A DNA stretch of 64,000 nt from Nitrosomonas sp. (GCA_016710135.1 JADJLM010000005.1:1-64000), one strand, 5' to 3'. Shown: positions 1 through 9,870, counted from the first letter of the stretch. Numbers and translations: made by a program. Notes: generated by a model from the letters alone, not told the origin.

Positions 1-1
1 C

Positions 2-1396
2 GTCAATCTAACGAATTTATTGATCGAGCGGCTACGGCGTCGTACCCATCATGAAGGCTATGCGCCCAACTTGGTGGTTTTGGCTTATGAAGCCAATTCA
101 GTGCTTTCACAAAACTTGGTAGAACGATTAATTGCCGGCATTCACCATTATTCAGCAGGTTCAAAGCTATTTTCCAGTTCGAGCAACTCGATCAATGACG
201 CAGCAGATCCTGACTTACATTCAAAACTCGATGCGTGGCGCGAATCAGCCCCGAATGGGCAGTTGTTAATCCTCAGGGTTCGCCCTGCGGAGTTACCTCA
301 TCTCAGTCGCCATTTCGAATTGAAAGATGTCGTGCTGCATATCATCGATACTACCTACCACGGTGAGCAGCTCAATAATGAAGGTCAGGTCGGCGTTGCC
401 GATATTGCATGCGTTTACATCGGCGCGCGTAATCTCAGTTATTGCGATTTACAGCCTTGGTCGTATCAATTGATGCCTGAACAGCTCGAGCGTTCTATTG
501 TGCAAGGAACATGGAATGAGCCGTTCAATTCGACGTTGGATAAGATTGCGCGTTATTTGACTTTTAAAGAAGTGGGTATTGCAATGAGTTCTGGCGCTGC
601 ACTCGGTTTCGCGCATTTGGGCGTGCTCGATGTCATGACTGAATGTGGCATTGCTTACGATGTACTCTGCGGTAGCAGTATGGGCGGCATTGTAGCTTTG
701 ACGATTGCTCGTTTGGGTAACATCGATCAGGCTATTCAACAAGTGCGTGAGCAGCTGGGCTCTAACCGTAAAATCAAAGACCCTTCCTTATTACCGCGTG
801 GATCGCTATTTATCGGCAACAAAATTTTAGCCGCTGCCAAAGCAACTTTTGGGGATTGTACGTTTGCCGATTTAAAACATCCTGCAGCGGTCGTGGCAGC
901 CGATTTAGTGACGCATGAACGCATAATCTTTGATCGCGGTTTAGTCGCGCCCGCCGTATTGGCGACCTCTGCGATTCCTGGCTTCTTTCCACCGATTGCC
1001 AATCAATCGCGGTTGATGGTCGATGGCAGCGTGGTATCGCTCGTGCCTGTTGATGTGCTGAGCACCCGTCGTTGCGGGCTAAGGATCGCAATCAATGTCA
1101 ATACCAAGCCCTTTTCCAGCGGCAATGATGGGATCACAGGATTTGATGGATTGCTGCAAAAAACCCAAAAACCGCTGGGACTTAAAGATGTGCTCAGCGC
1201 TTCGTGGGGTTTACTCGGTTCTTGGCGTTCTTCCAGCGAGGCATTACGCGCAGAAATCGTGATCAGCCCACAAACGCCGGTGGAATCTGGGTACAACTTT
1301 AATGAGTTTGAAAAGCTGGTTGAATGCGGGCGTGCTGCCATGCGCGATCGTATTGAATCAATTCAAGAATCAATTAAGCTGATGTTGCGCGCTTAA
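2..1396 (+). CDS. Patatin-like phospholipase, NTE/RssA type (5' end outside window)
   Basis: Probable serine acyl hydrolase acting on phospholipids or lysophospholipids. The frame is open to the first bases of the window, so the N-terminus is missing; the first usable start inside (TTG at 20) is probably not the real one. From that point the nucleophile motif GSSMG lies near residue 218 and the catalytic Asp in VDGS near residue 333, the Ser-Asp dyad of patatins. The upstream glycine loop reads SSGAALGFAHLG near residue 190, where the family normally has GGGxRGxAHxG, so the oxyanion-hole Arg is replaced. The part before the patatin domain resembles the linker of bacterial NTE proteins that carry a cyclic-nucleotide-binding domain, which may lie outside the window. 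Confidence 0.85.
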   Translation, partial: VNLTNLLIERLRRRTHHEGYAPNLVVLAYEANSVLSQNLVERLIAGIHHYSAGSKLFSSSSNSINDAADPDLHSKLDAWRESAPNGQLLILRVRPAELPHLSRHFELKDVVLHIIDTTYHGEQLNNEGQVGVADIACVYIGARNLSYCDLQPWSYQLMPEQLERSIVQGTWNEPFNSTLDKIARYLTFKEVGIAMSSGAALGFAHLGVLDVMTECGIAYDVLCGSSMGGIVALTIARLGNIDQAIQQVREQLGSNRKIKDPSLLPRGSLFIGNKILAAAKATFGDCTFADLKHPAAVVAADLVTHERIIFDRGLVAPAVLATSAIPGFFPPIANQSRLMVDGSVVSLVPVDVLSTRRCGLRIAINVNTKPFSSGNDGITGFDGLLQKTQKPLGLKDVLSASWGLLGSWRSSSEALRAEIVISPQTPVESGYNFNEFEKLVECGRAAMRDRIESIQESIKLMLRA

Positions 1397-1475
1397 TGCC
1401 TGGTACGAAACCCTTCAACCGATAGAATTTGCCTGAATGACATTAAACCGAACCACGTTTTAGCAATAAATAGAA

Positions 1476-1701
1476 ATGTCCGATTTTGTAGCAAATAAAC
1501 TACCCGCTTTGAAGCGTATTGTTCAGAGCGAGCAACGCCTGGCATGATATTGCCAATGGCTTATTACTCCCTTATTTCTTCCTGATTGCGATTAGCCCAG
1601 TTTTCAAAGGGGTACATATCGATAAACGTACCATAGCGCTTGCTGGCATTTACGGCACTATCATGATTATGACAGATTTGATTGATCATACTTGTGCGTA
1701 G
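1476..1701 (+). pseudogene. Remnant of a small membrane protein gene
   Basis: An ATG at 1476 opens a short frame (MSDFVANKLPALKRIVQSE...) that stops after about 23 codons. A second frame, overlapping its end, continues to 1701 and encodes two hydrophobic segments (about LLLPYFFLIAISPVF and IALAGIYGTIMIMTDLI). Together they read like the ends of one small inner-membrane protein with bases lost near 1535-1545. I do not recognise the family. It could instead be two chance frames; the hydrophobic pattern is the only support. No terminator or clear promoter was seen for it. Confidence 0.3.
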
Positions 1702-1742
1702 CCCGCTTTCGCGAACCCGAAAATCTGATTCAAAATAATAAA

Positions 1743-1774
1743 CGCACTGCAGGCATGGCTAATGCGCCAGTGCG
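1743..1774 (-). terminator. Probable Rho-independent terminator of phoH
   Basis: An inverted repeat with outer arms CGCACTG/CAGTGCG and an inner GCAT/ATGC stem. On the minus strand it is followed by TTTATTATTTTG, and it begins 16 nt after the phoH stop codon. Confidence 0.65.
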
Positions 1775-1789
1775 ATATGCATTGAATTT

Positions 1790-3118
1790 CTACAATAAAT
1801 CGTTGGCGAGATTGGCCAGCTCAGAGCGTTCTCCTTTTTCCAGGCGAATATGCGCAAATAGGGGGTGGCCTTTCAAACGATCGATTATATACGTCAAACC
1901 ATTGGATTGCTCGTCCAGGTACGGCGTATCGATTTGATGGATATCACCCGTAAAGACGATTTTAGTGCCTTCGCCCGCACGGGTAATGATGGTTTTGATT
2001 TCATGCGGTGTCAGGTTCTGTGCCTCATCAATAATGAACATAACGTTGGACAAGCTGCGCCCTCGGATAAACGCAAGTGCTGTAATGGCCAACTTGCCGC
2101 TTTCTTCCATTTCATCGAGAACCTTGGATTTGCGTTCGGTGGGACGAAATTGACTTTTGATGAATTTTAGATTGTCCCAGAGTGGCTGCATGAAGGGCGA
2201 AATCTTGTCGTCGGCGGTACCTGGCAAATAACCGATGTCACGATTACTCAGCGGAATAATCGGTCTCGCTAGGATGATTTGATCGTAGGTATTTTTGAGC
2301 TCGAGCGCAGACGCCAGTGCAAGCAGGGTTTTCCCTGTGCCAGCAACTCCTTGCAGTGCGACTAATTTAATATCTTTATTTAACAGCGCATCGACTGCAA
2401 AAGCTTGTTCAGCATTCCTCGGTTTGATTGAATAGACGTAGGCTTTTTCAACACGCTCGATGGTATCTTGAATTTGATTATAGCGAGCTAACAGGGAATC
2501 AGTGGCATTACGGAGAATATAGTAACCATTGGCAAGTTTATGCGCGCCGAGCAAACCAGCTTCCTCAATGTTACCCTGTCTGGCAAGCTCGTTGATGATG
2601 CTCGAAGGCATCTGTTCTAGAATGGGGAAACCGGTTGAGATCGATTTAACATTTTTGACTTTGCCCGTCTCATAATCTTCTGAGGGTAACCCGATTGCTT
2701 TAGCTTTGAGCCGGAGATTGATATCTTTGGTAACCAATACAACACGTGCTGATTTATGGGTATTGGCAAGGGTCAGCGCTGCATTAATGATTTTATGGTC
2801 ATTTTTACCTTTACCATAGATTTCTTCAGCATCGATACCATTCAAGCTATCGGACATGACGATTTTTAACCGGCCTTTTTCGTCACCGAGTGGAATCCAT
2901 TTTTCTAGACCGTAATCTTCGGATAGCTTGTCTAAGAAGCGAATCACTTCGCGCGCTTCAAAATTCTTGGTGTCATTTCCAACTTTAAAGCGATCAAGTT
3001 CTTCCAGACAAGTAATTGGAATGGCAACATCATTTTCCTCAAAATTCTTGATGGCATTGTGATCGAATAGCAATACAGAAGTATCCAGTACGTAAATTTT
3101 TTTAATGCGCTTTGCCAT
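1790..3118 (-). CDS. PIN-PhoH fusion ATPase
   Basis: A 442-residue PhoH-family protein. Residues about 5-140 form a PIN-type ribonuclease domain: it starts with YVLDTSVLLFD and carries further acidic residues (EELDRFK), consistent with a metal-binding site. Residues about 235-440 are the PhoH NTPase with Walker A GVAGTGKT and Walker B VMFIIDEAQN. PIN-PhoH proteins are thought to couple ATP-driven RNA unwinding to RNA cleavage. It stands alone between the patatin gene and the ATP synthase operon, has its own terminator, and shares no operon with a clear antitoxin. Function in RNA metabolism is inferred from the family. Confidence 0.88.
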   Translation of the reverse strand: MAKRIKKIYVLDTSVLLFDHNAIKNFEENDVAIPITCLEELDRFKVGNDTKNFEAREVIRFLDKLSEDYGLEKWIPLGDEKGRLKIVMSDSLNGIDAEEIYGKGKNDHKIINAALTLANTHKSARVVLVTKDINLRLKAKAIGLPSEDYETGKVKNVKSISTGFPILEQMPSSIINELARQGNIEEAGLLGAHKLANGYYILRNATDSLLARYNQIQDTIERVEKAYVYSIKPRNAEQAFAVDALLNKDIKLVALQGVAGTGKTLLALASALELKNTYDQIILARPIIPLSNRDIGYLPGTADDKISPFMQPLWDNLKFIKSQFRPTERKSKVLDEMEESGKLAITALAFIRGRSLSNVMFIIDEAQNLTPHEIKTIITRAGEGTKIVFTGDIHQIDTPYLDEQSNGLTYIIDRLKGHPLFAHIRLEKGERSELANLANDLL

Positions 3119-3333
3119 GATTGGTTACACCCTTTCAAGAAGGCCAGCAAAAAATATACACCTTTTCCGATGAAAAAAACTAGCGTAAGGAAAATTATCT
3201 GTAACGTTTGGTTAAAAAACAAACAGGCAAGTCAAGGCGTGAGAACAAATCAAGCAGAATTCGGTTAAGTATGGCTAGACATATTAATACAAGCCAAATT
3301 GAAAGATACGATTATGATAGTGATAGCTGAATT

Positions 3334-3361
3334 CCATTCCTTTCAGGACCGAAAGGAATGG
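3334..3361. terminator. Perfect hairpin downstream of atpC
   Basis: Eleven-bp arms CCATTCCTTTC/GAAAGGAATGG with a 6-nt loop, starting about 10 nt after the atpC stop. In the atp direction it is followed by AATTCAGC, not a U-run, so it may be a transcript-end stabiliser or weak terminator. The U-rich side (ATTATTTTG) is on the plus strand. Confidence 0.5.
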
Positions 3362-3370
3362 ATTATTTTG

Positions 3371-3799
3371 TTAGTGGCCGCCGCCACGCTTTCTGAGTTT
3401 TTGGATTGCCGCTAATTGAGCTGAAGCTTCGATCAATTCAGCTTGAGCACGCGCATATTCGATACCACTTTGTTTATCCTTCATGATTTCTTCAGCACGT
3501 TTCTTCGCTTCAAGTGCTTTGGCTTCATCTAGATCATAGCTACGAATCGCCGTATCAGCAAGAATGGTCACCATATCAGGCTGTACTTCCAACATTCCCC
3601 CAGAAACATAGACGGATTCTTCATCTTTGAGTGGTGCTTTAATCCGAACCATACCTGACTTAATGCGTGTCAGCAAAGGAGTATGTTGGGGATAAATACC
3701 TACTTCGCCCATCAACGCAGGTGCTACGAGAAATTCAGCAGGACCGGAGTAGATTGAATCTTCGGCGCTCACGATATCCAAATGAAAGACAGTACCCAT
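3371..3799 (-). CDS. atpC: F1Fo ATP synthase epsilon subunit
   Basis: A 142-residue epsilon subunit, the last gene of the atp operon. It has the N-terminal beta-sandwich (MGTVFHLDIVSAEDSIYSG..., GEVGIYPQHTPLLTRI) and the C-terminal helical hairpin rich in Ala, Lys and Glu that acts as a rotary brake on F1. The Gly-rich end RKRGGGH is slightly extended. It follows atpD by 23 bp, so translation and transcription are likely shared with the operon. Confidence 0.96.
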   Translation of the reverse strand: MGTVFHLDIVSAEDSIYSGPAEFLVAPALMGEVGIYPQHTPLLTRIKSGMVRIKAPLKDEESVYVSGGMLEVQPDMVTILADTAIRSYDLDEAKALEAKKRAEEIMKDKQSGIEYARAQAELIEASAQLAAIQKLRKRGGGH

Positions 3800-3822
3800 T
3801 GATTTTCTCTATCAGAAAGTTG

Positions 3823-5199
3823 TTATTGAAGTTTTTGCTTTTCGATGACTTCTTCGATACCACCGACCATGTAGAACGCTTGCTCAGGAATATCGTCATA
3901 ATCACCATTAACAATGCCTTTGAAACCTTTGATGGTTTCTTTCAAAGGTACATATTTTCCAGGTGATCCGGTAAAGACTTCAGCCACAAAGAAAGGTTGT
4001 GATAAGAAACGTTGAATTTTTCTCGCACGACTTACTGATAATTTATCTTCAGGTGACAATTCATCCATACCGAGAATCGCGATGATATCGCGTAATTCTT
4101 TATAGCGTTGCAACGTTTGCTGAACTTCACGCGCGGTTTGATAGTGATCTTCCCCAACCACGAGCGGATCCAATTGTCGAGAAGTTGAATCAAGCGGATC
4201 AACTGCTGGGTATATACCTAATGAAGCAATGTCACGCGAAAGAACTACGGTTGCATCCAAGTGACCAAAGGTAGTCGCCGGTGAAGGATCAGTCAAGTCA
4301 TCTGCTGGAACATACACCGCTTGAATTGATGTAATTGAACCCGCTTTAGATGACGTAATCCGTTCTTGTAAACGCCCCATTTCTTCAGCTAAGGTAGGTT
4401 GATATCCTACTGCAGAAGGCATACGACCTAGCAATGCTGAAACTTCTGTTCCTGCTAACGTATAACGATAAATATTATCAACGAAGAAGAGTACATCACG
4501 TCCCTCATCCCGGAACGATTCCGCCATCGTCAATCCAGTCAATGCAACTCGTAAACGATTGCCAGGTGGCTCATTCATCTGGCCATATACCAGTGCGACC
4601 TTATCTAATACATTGGAATCCTTCATTTCATGATAGAAGTCATTTCCTTCACGTGTTCTCTCTCCTACCCCCGCAAATACGGAATAACCACTGTGCTCAA
4701 TCGCAATATTACGAATAAGCTCCATCATATTTACAGTTTTTCCAACACCTGCACCACCAAACAATCCAACCTTACCGCCTTTTGCAAACGGACAAATTAA
4801 ATCAATCACTTTGATGCCAGTTTCAAGGAGCTCTGTTGAAGCAGAGAGTTCATCAAAAGCAGGTGCGACACGATGTATCGGCATAGTTTTTTCAGCAACG
4901 ACCGGTCCCATCTCATCAATAGGCCGACCTAATACATCCATGATGCGACCGAGTGTTTTTGTTCCGACCGGTACCGAAATTTGTTTTCTGGTATTAACGA
5001 CCATCATTCCACGACGCAATCCATCTGAAGATCCCAAGGCAATGGTTCTTACGACACCATCACCGAGTTGTTGTTGGACCTCCAATGTTAACTCTGATCC
5101 TTCCATAGTTAGGGCATCATAAACATTAGGAATTCCATCTTTCTGGAATTCCACGTCAATCACCGCACCGATACATTGAACAATTCTTCCTTCGCTCAT
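3823..5199 (-). CDS. atpD: F1Fo ATP synthase beta subunit
   Basis: The catalytic subunit of F1, 458 residues, typical length. The P-loop is GGAGVGKT near residue 150, the catalytic region includes GERTREGNDFYHEM, and the phosphate/adenine-binding segments are conserved (ALTGLTMAESFRDEG, SSKAGSITSIQAVYVPADDLTDP). It makes ATP from ADP and phosphate when the gamma shaft turns. It lies between atpG (31 bp upstream) and atpC, the usual order. No lesions were seen. Confidence 0.98.
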   Translation of the reverse strand: MSEGRIVQCIGAVIDVEFQKDGIPNVYDALTMEGSELTLEVQQQLGDGVVRTIALGSSDGLRRGMMVVNTRKQISVPVGTKTLGRIMDVLGRPIDEMGPVVAEKTMPIHRVAPAFDELSASTELLETGIKVIDLICPFAKGGKVGLFGGAGVGKTVNMMELIRNIAIEHSGYSVFAGVGERTREGNDFYHEMKDSNVLDKVALVYGQMNEPPGNRLRVALTGLTMAESFRDEGRDVLFFVDNIYRYTLAGTEVSALLGRMPSAVGYQPTLAEEMGRLQERITSSKAGSITSIQAVYVPADDLTDPSPATTFGHLDATVVLSRDIASLGIYPAVDPLDSTSRQLDPLVVGEDHYQTAREVQQTLQRYKELRDIIAILGMDELSPEDKLSVSRARKIQRFLSQPFFVAEVFTGSPGKYVPLKETIKGFKGIVNGDYDDIPEQAFYMVGGIEEVIEKQKLQ

Positions 5200-5230
5200 T
5201 ATTGTTCCTTAAAAATAGATATACAAAAAA

Positions 5231-6116
5231 TTAGACTGCGGCCGCACCGCCCACGATTTCTGATAGCTCTTTGGTAATAGCCGCTTGGCGCGATTTATTG
5301 TAAATCAACGTCAGTTCATTGATTAAATTGCCAGCATTATCTGATGCAGCTTTCATCGCCACCATACGCGCTGATTGTTCTGATGCCATATTTTCTGTTA
5401 CTGCCTGATATATCAGTGCTTCAACATAACGAATCATCACATCATCGATAACAGACTTGGCCTCGGGTTCATAGACATAATCCCAAAGTTTCCTGGGATT
5501 CGTTTCCTGATCACCTTTATTTTTGCTAAATCGATCATCTGACAGTGGCAACAACAATTCCATTGTTGGCTCTTGCTTCATCGTGTTGACGAACCGATTA
5601 TAAAAAACATAGACACGATCGAACCGATCATTGGTATAGCCATCTAGAACAATCTTAATCGCACCAATCAACTTTTCAATATTTGCAGTATCGCCTAGGC
5701 TAACAACGTGAGAGATTACTTTTGCGCCAATGCGATTCATGAAACCTAAGCCTTTATTACCAATGCAACACACTTCGATTTCTTCGCCTTCTGCTTGCCA
5801 TCGTTTCATCTCATTCAGGGTTCTACGCAGAATATTTGTGTTTAATCCGCCACACAAACCCTTATCTGAAGTAACTACAATAACACCGACGCGTTTTACG
5901 GTATCTCGTTCAACTAAAAGGATGCTTATATTCCGTGCTAGCCCGACTCATATGAGCTGCTACATTACGGATTTTTTCTCCGTAGGGGCGCGCTTTACGC
6001 ATCCGTTCCTGAGCTTTACGCATTTTAGATGCAGCCACCATTTCCATAGCGCGCGTAATCTTTTGCGTATTTTTTACGCTTTTAATCTTGTTGCGTATCT
6101 CTCTACTACCAGCCAT
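5231..6116 (-). CDS. atpG: F1Fo ATP synthase gamma subunit (apparent frameshift)
   Basis: The rotating central shaft of F1. The N-terminal part (MAGSREIRNKIKSVKNTQK...) runs from 6116 into a stop at 5910, while the rest (VGVIVVTSDKGLCGGLN...) continues in another frame to 5231. Removing one base from the A4 run at 5916-5919 joins the two parts as EYKHPLVERDTVKRVG, matching the family, and yields 294 residues, normal length. The gene is essential to the complex and every neighbour is intact, so a sequence error is far more likely than a null allele. Its ATG overlaps the atpA stop by one base. Confidence 0.93.
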
Positions 6117-7657
6117 TAATAAGTCCCATTTTTCTTAAATTCTTCGATCGCTTGTGTCAGAGCTTTCTCAGTATCTTCATCAAGATTTTTGGTACTCTCA
6201 ATTTTATCAATCAGTGCAGCATGTTGATTGCGAATATAGCTTCGTAATGCTGATTCAAACGCTAACGCACGCTTCACTTCAACATCATCGAGATATCCTT
6301 TGTTCAAGGCAAATAACGTTAAAGCCATTTCTGAAACACTTTGCGTCGCAAACTGAGGTTGTTTCATGAGCTCAGTTGCCATCTTCCCACGCTCAAGTTG
6401 CTTGCGAGTCGCTTCATCTAGGTCAGAAGCAAATTGTGCAAATGCTGCCAGCTCACGATATTGTGCAAGCGCCAACCGAATACCACCACCGAGCTTCTTG
6501 ATAACTTTTGTTTGTGCAGCACCGCCCACACGAGAAACTGAAATACCCGCATTGATTGCAGGACGAATCCCTGCATTGAACAAGTCAGTCTCTAAGAAAA
6601 TCTGACCGTCTGTAATCGAAATCACATTAGTTGGTACGAATGCCGTTACGTCACCCGCTTGCGTTTCAATGATTGGAAGCGCTGTGAGTGATCCGGTTTT
6701 TCCTTTAACTGCTCCATTGGTATATTTCTCTACATATTCCGCACTAACTCTTGCAGCACGTTCTAACAATCGCGAGTGCAAATAGAATACGTCACCTGGA
6801 TAAGCCTCACGACCCGGAGGACGACGCAACAGCAATGATATTTGTCGATACGCCCACGCTTGTTTAGTAAGATCGTCATAAACAATCAACGCATCTTGAC
6901 CTCTATCACGGAAATATTCGCCCATCGTACAGCCAGAATAGGGCGCGATAAATTGCATGGCTGCTGATTCTGATGCAGAAGCAACGACAACAATCGTATA
7001 CGCCATTGCACCATGTTCTTCTAATTTTCTGACTACGTTTGCAATTGATGAAGCCTTTTGACCAATTGCAACATAGATACAGATCATATTCTCACCTTTC
7101 TGGTTAATGATCGCATCAATTGCAACGGCTGTTTTCCCGGTTTGCCGATCGCCAATGATCAGTTCACGCTGCCCCCGTCCAACTGGAACCATAGCATCAA
7201 TCGCTTTTAATCCTGTTTGTACTGGTTGATCAACTGATTTTCTCCAAATAACACCTGGTGCAATTTTTTCAATTGGCTCTTTTCCTTGCGCTGAAATAGG
7301 TCCTTTTCCATCGATCGGTTGACCCAATGCATTAACAACACGCCCAAGCAATCCCTCACCAACGGGAACTTCTAAAATACGGCCCGTACATTTAACTGTA
7401 TCTCCTTCCGTTAGATGTTCATATGCACCTAAAATAACCGCACCAACCGAGTCTCTTTCTAAGTTTAGCGCCAGACCATAAGTATTTCCCGGAAATTCAA
7501 GCATTTCACCTTGCATAACATCTGAAAGTCCGTGGATTCGAACAATTCCATCTGTTAGCGATACAATAGTTCCCTGTGTGCGTATTTCTGACGACGCTGA
7601 TAGTCCTTCTATCTTACTTTTAATCAGCTCACTAATTTCTGATGGATTCAACTGCAT
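6116..7657 (-). CDS. atpA: F1Fo ATP synthase alpha subunit
   Basis: The non-catalytic nucleotide-binding subunit of F1, 513 residues. The P-loop GDRQTGKT lies near residue 170; the arginine-finger region near residue 370 includes SVSRVGGAAQ. The N-terminus (MQLNPSEISELIKSKIEGL) binds the delta subunit. It sits 11 bp after atpH, and its stop overlaps the start of atpG by one base, so the two are probably translationally coupled. Confidence 0.98.
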   Translation of the reverse strand: MQLNPSEISELIKSKIEGLSASSEIRTQGTIVSLTDGIVRIHGLSDVMQGEMLEFPGNTYGLALNLERDSVGAVILGAYEHLTEGDTVKCTGRILEVPVGEGLLGRVVNALGQPIDGKGPISAQGKEPIEKIAPGVIWRKSVDQPVQTGLKAIDAMVPVGRGQRELIIGDRQTGKTAVAIDAIINQKGENMICIYVAIGQKASSIANVVRKLEEHGAMAYTIVVVASASESAAMQFIAPYSGCTMGEYFRDRGQDALIVYDDLTKQAWAYRQISLLLRRPPGREAYPGDVFYLHSRLLERAARVSAEYVEKYTNGAVKGKTGSLTALPIIETQAGDVTAFVPTNVISITDGQIFLETDLFNAGIRPAINAGISVSRVGGAAQTKVIKKLGGGIRLALAQYRELAAFAQFASDLDEATRKQLERGKMATELMKQPQFATQSVSEMALTLFALNKGYLDDVEVKRALAFESALRSYIRNQHAALIDKIESTKNLDEDTEKALTQAIEEFKKNGTY

Positions 7658-7668
7658 TTCATTAACTC

Positions 7669-8205
7669 CTAGCTTTTTAGGGCAATAGACATAGCTTCTA
7701 GCTTACCGGATATAGAACTATCAATAACCTCGTCGCCAATTTCGATTTTTACCCCACCAATTAATTCCTGATCAATACTAACTTTTGCTTTAACCTTACG
7801 ATTGAATTTGCTCTCAAGCGCCGCTACCAATTTATCCAATTGCCTATCTGATATTGAAAAGGCTGAAATAACGTTAGCTTCTAACACACCTTCATGGTTT
7901 GCTCTCAATTGCTCATACATTTCGACTAACTTAGGGATGATCGCCACTCTATCATTATCGATCAGAATTGATAGTAAGTTCCTTACTTCATCATTGAGCT
8001 TACTACCACCTATATCGAAAATAATCTCCTTTAGCTTCGAAGCTGATACATTGGGATTGCTTATCAACTCTTGAATAGGAGCAACTGCCGTAATCTGCGC
8101 AGCAGTGCTTAACATTTCAGACCATTGCGACAGGCTATTTTTCTCCTTAGCCAGCTTGAAAACAGCCTCTGCATAAGGACGAGCTATGGTTATTGACTCA
8201 GCCAT
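7669..8205 (-). CDS. atpH: F1Fo ATP synthase delta subunit
   Basis: A 178-residue stator protein (OSCP-like) joining the top of F1 to subunit b. It starts MAESITIARPYAEAVF and has the conserved C-terminal part VKIEIGDEVIDSSISGKL. Its start overlaps the stop of atpF by one base, again suggesting coupled translation. Confidence 0.95.
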   Translation of the reverse strand: MAESITIARPYAEAVFKLAKEKNSLSQWSEMLSTAAQITAVAPIQELISNPNVSASKLKEIIFDIGGSKLNDEVRNLLSILIDNDRVAIIPKLVEMYEQLRANHEGVLEANVISAFSISDRQLDKLVAALESKFNRKVKAKVSIDQELIGGVKIEIGDEVIDSSISGKLEAMSIALKS

Positions 8206-8678
8206 TACTTTAACTCTGCTTCAATTGCTGTTAATAAATCAGCGTGCGCTTTTGCATCAATCTCACGTCGCAAAATCTTTGCTGCTCCAGTCAAAACGAG
8301 GCCACTTACTTGTTGACGCAAATCTTCTTTTGCACTAAAAATTTCATGAGCTATCTCTGCTTTAGCGCCAGCGATAATTCGATCGCCTTCTACTTTCGCA
8401 ACAGATTTTGCTTCATCAATAATTTCAGCCGCTCGTTTTTCTGCCTGAATCACAATATCAGCTGCACGTTGCTTTGCATCTTTAAGAACATCAGATGATC
8501 GTTGACCGGCAAGCTCAAGCTCTTTCTTCCCTCGTTCCCCAGCGGCTAGTCCATCCGCAATTTGTTTTTGACGTTCTTCAATCGCACGCAAAAGTGGTGG
8601 CCATACAAACTTAACTGTAAACCAAACAAATATAGAGAAGGCAATCGCCTGTGAAATAAGTGTAAAATTTATGTTCAT
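8205..8678 (-). CDS. atpF: F1Fo ATP synthase b subunit
   Basis: A 157-residue peripheral stalk subunit. A single N-terminal membrane segment (FTLISQAIAFSIFVWFTVKF) is followed by a long charged coiled coil rich in Ala, Glu, Lys and Arg. Only one b gene is present, so the stalk is a b2 homodimer rather than the b/b' pair of phototrophs. Located 35 bp downstream of atpE. Confidence 0.95.
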   Translation of the reverse strand: MNINFTLISQAIAFSIFVWFTVKFVWPPLLRAIEERQKQIADGLAAGERGKKELELAGQRSSDVLKDAKQRAADIVIQAEKRAAEIIDEAKSVAKVEGDRIIAGAKAEIAHEIFSAKEDLRQQVSGLVLTGAAKILRREIDAKAHADLLTAIEAELK

Positions 8679-8713
8679 TGGGCAGCTTTGTTAAAAATTT
8701 TCTTGTTTAAGTA

Positions 8714-8986
8714 CTATTGAACGACAGCTAACAAAGGATTACCAAAAGCAAATAACATTGCCAAACCGACAGCAATAATGAATGAAGCATCAGTTAGCCC
8801 TAATAGTAAAAATACCTTACTTTGTATTGTCGGAATCATCTCAGGTTGACGCGCCGCCCCCTCTAGAAAACGACTGCACATCACTCCCACACCAATACAT
8901 GCTCCCGCAGCACCTAATCCAATCATTAATCCAATACCAATTCCGGTGTATGCTTGAATCATCGCGAGATACTGCAAATTTTCCAT
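8714..8986 (-). CDS. atpE: F1Fo ATP synthase c subunit
   Basis: The ring-forming proteolipid, 90 residues with two membrane helices. The ion-binding carboxylate is the Asp in LTDASFIIAVGLA of helix 2. The Gln/Glu/Ser-Thr pattern of Na+-binding rings is absent, so proton coupling is inferred. The loop ARQPEM matches the conserved polar RQP loop that contacts F1. A poly-purine Shine-Dalgarno (AAAGGAAA) precedes the start. Confidence 0.97.
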   Translation of the reverse strand: MENLQYLAMIQAYTGIGIGLMIGLGAAGACIGVGVMCSRFLEGAARQPEMIPTIQSKVFLLLGLTDASFIIAVGLAMLFAFGNPLLAVVQ

Positions 8987-9044
8987 ATTATTTCCTTTTT
9001 TTATTTAATGAATAAAACTAAATTTTCTAACTAAAACAACAACC

Positions 9045-9848
9045 TTAATGAGACTCATGCGCCATTGCAAGATATACAACAGTTAGCATCATAAATATAA
9101 AGGCCTGGAGGCTAACAATTAAAATATGAAAAATCGCCCAACCAGCCCCCAGAACCGCACTAAAAAAAGCGCCTGACACACCCGTAGCCGCCCACATTCC
9201 TAATAATAAGAAGATAATCTCACCAGCATAGATATTTCCAAACAATCGCAGTGAATGAGAAAGCGGCTTAGATATATACTCAATCATGTTAAAGAGTAAG
9301 TTAAGCGGCCATAAGATAATATTTGTTCCAAAAGGGGTGCAGAATAGTTCATGCATCCACCCGCCTAGTCCTTTTACTTTAATACTAAAAAATATCGTTA
9401 AGAACCATATCGATAGCGCTAGTGCAAATGTCGTATTAACGTCTGTTGTAGGCACGCTACGCCAATTATGCAAGCCAAACACATGCTCGTATACCCAAGC
9501 CATTATATCGATGGGTAGCAAATCCATTACATTAAGGAGTAATACCCATACAAAAATTGTTAATGCTGCAGGCGCAATAAATGCGTGCCTATTTCCGTGA
9601 AAAGTATTTTTGACCTGACTATCAATAAAGTCGACCAATAATTCGACAAATGCTTGAGTTTTGCTGGGCACACCTGGTGTAGCCTTGCGCACAACCAGCC
9701 ATAAAGAACCCATACCCATTATCCCCAATATCACTGACATAACCAGTGTATCAAGATGCAACGTCCAAAATGAACCATCACCTACCGTGATGGTCATATT
9801 TGTCAAATGATGATTAATATAAGAAGTTGGTGTGAGTTCTGCTGCCAT
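9045..9848 (-). CDS. atpB: F1Fo ATP synthase a subunit
   Basis: A 267-residue integral membrane subunit forming the two proton half-channels. The essential Arg is in SLRLFGNIYAGEIIF, and the downstream helix carries the conserved Gln/Ala-rich surface (LIVSLQAFIFMMLTVVYL). It is the second gene of the operon, 22 bp after atpI. Confidence 0.96.
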   Translation of the reverse strand: MAAELTPTSYINHHLTNMTITVGDGSFWTLHLDTLVMSVILGIMGMGSLWLVVRKATPGVPSKTQAFVELLVDFIDSQVKNTFHGNRHAFIAPAALTIFVWVLLLNVMDLLPIDIMAWVYEHVFGLHNWRSVPTTDVNTTFALALSIWFLTIFFSIKVKGLGGWMHELFCTPFGTNIILWPLNLLFNMIEYISKPLSHSLRLFGNIYAGEIIFLLLGMWAATGVSGAFFSAVLGAGWAIFHILIVSLQAFIFMMLTVVYLAMAHESH

Positions 9849-9870
9849 TGTTTTTTAGTTTACTATCTCA

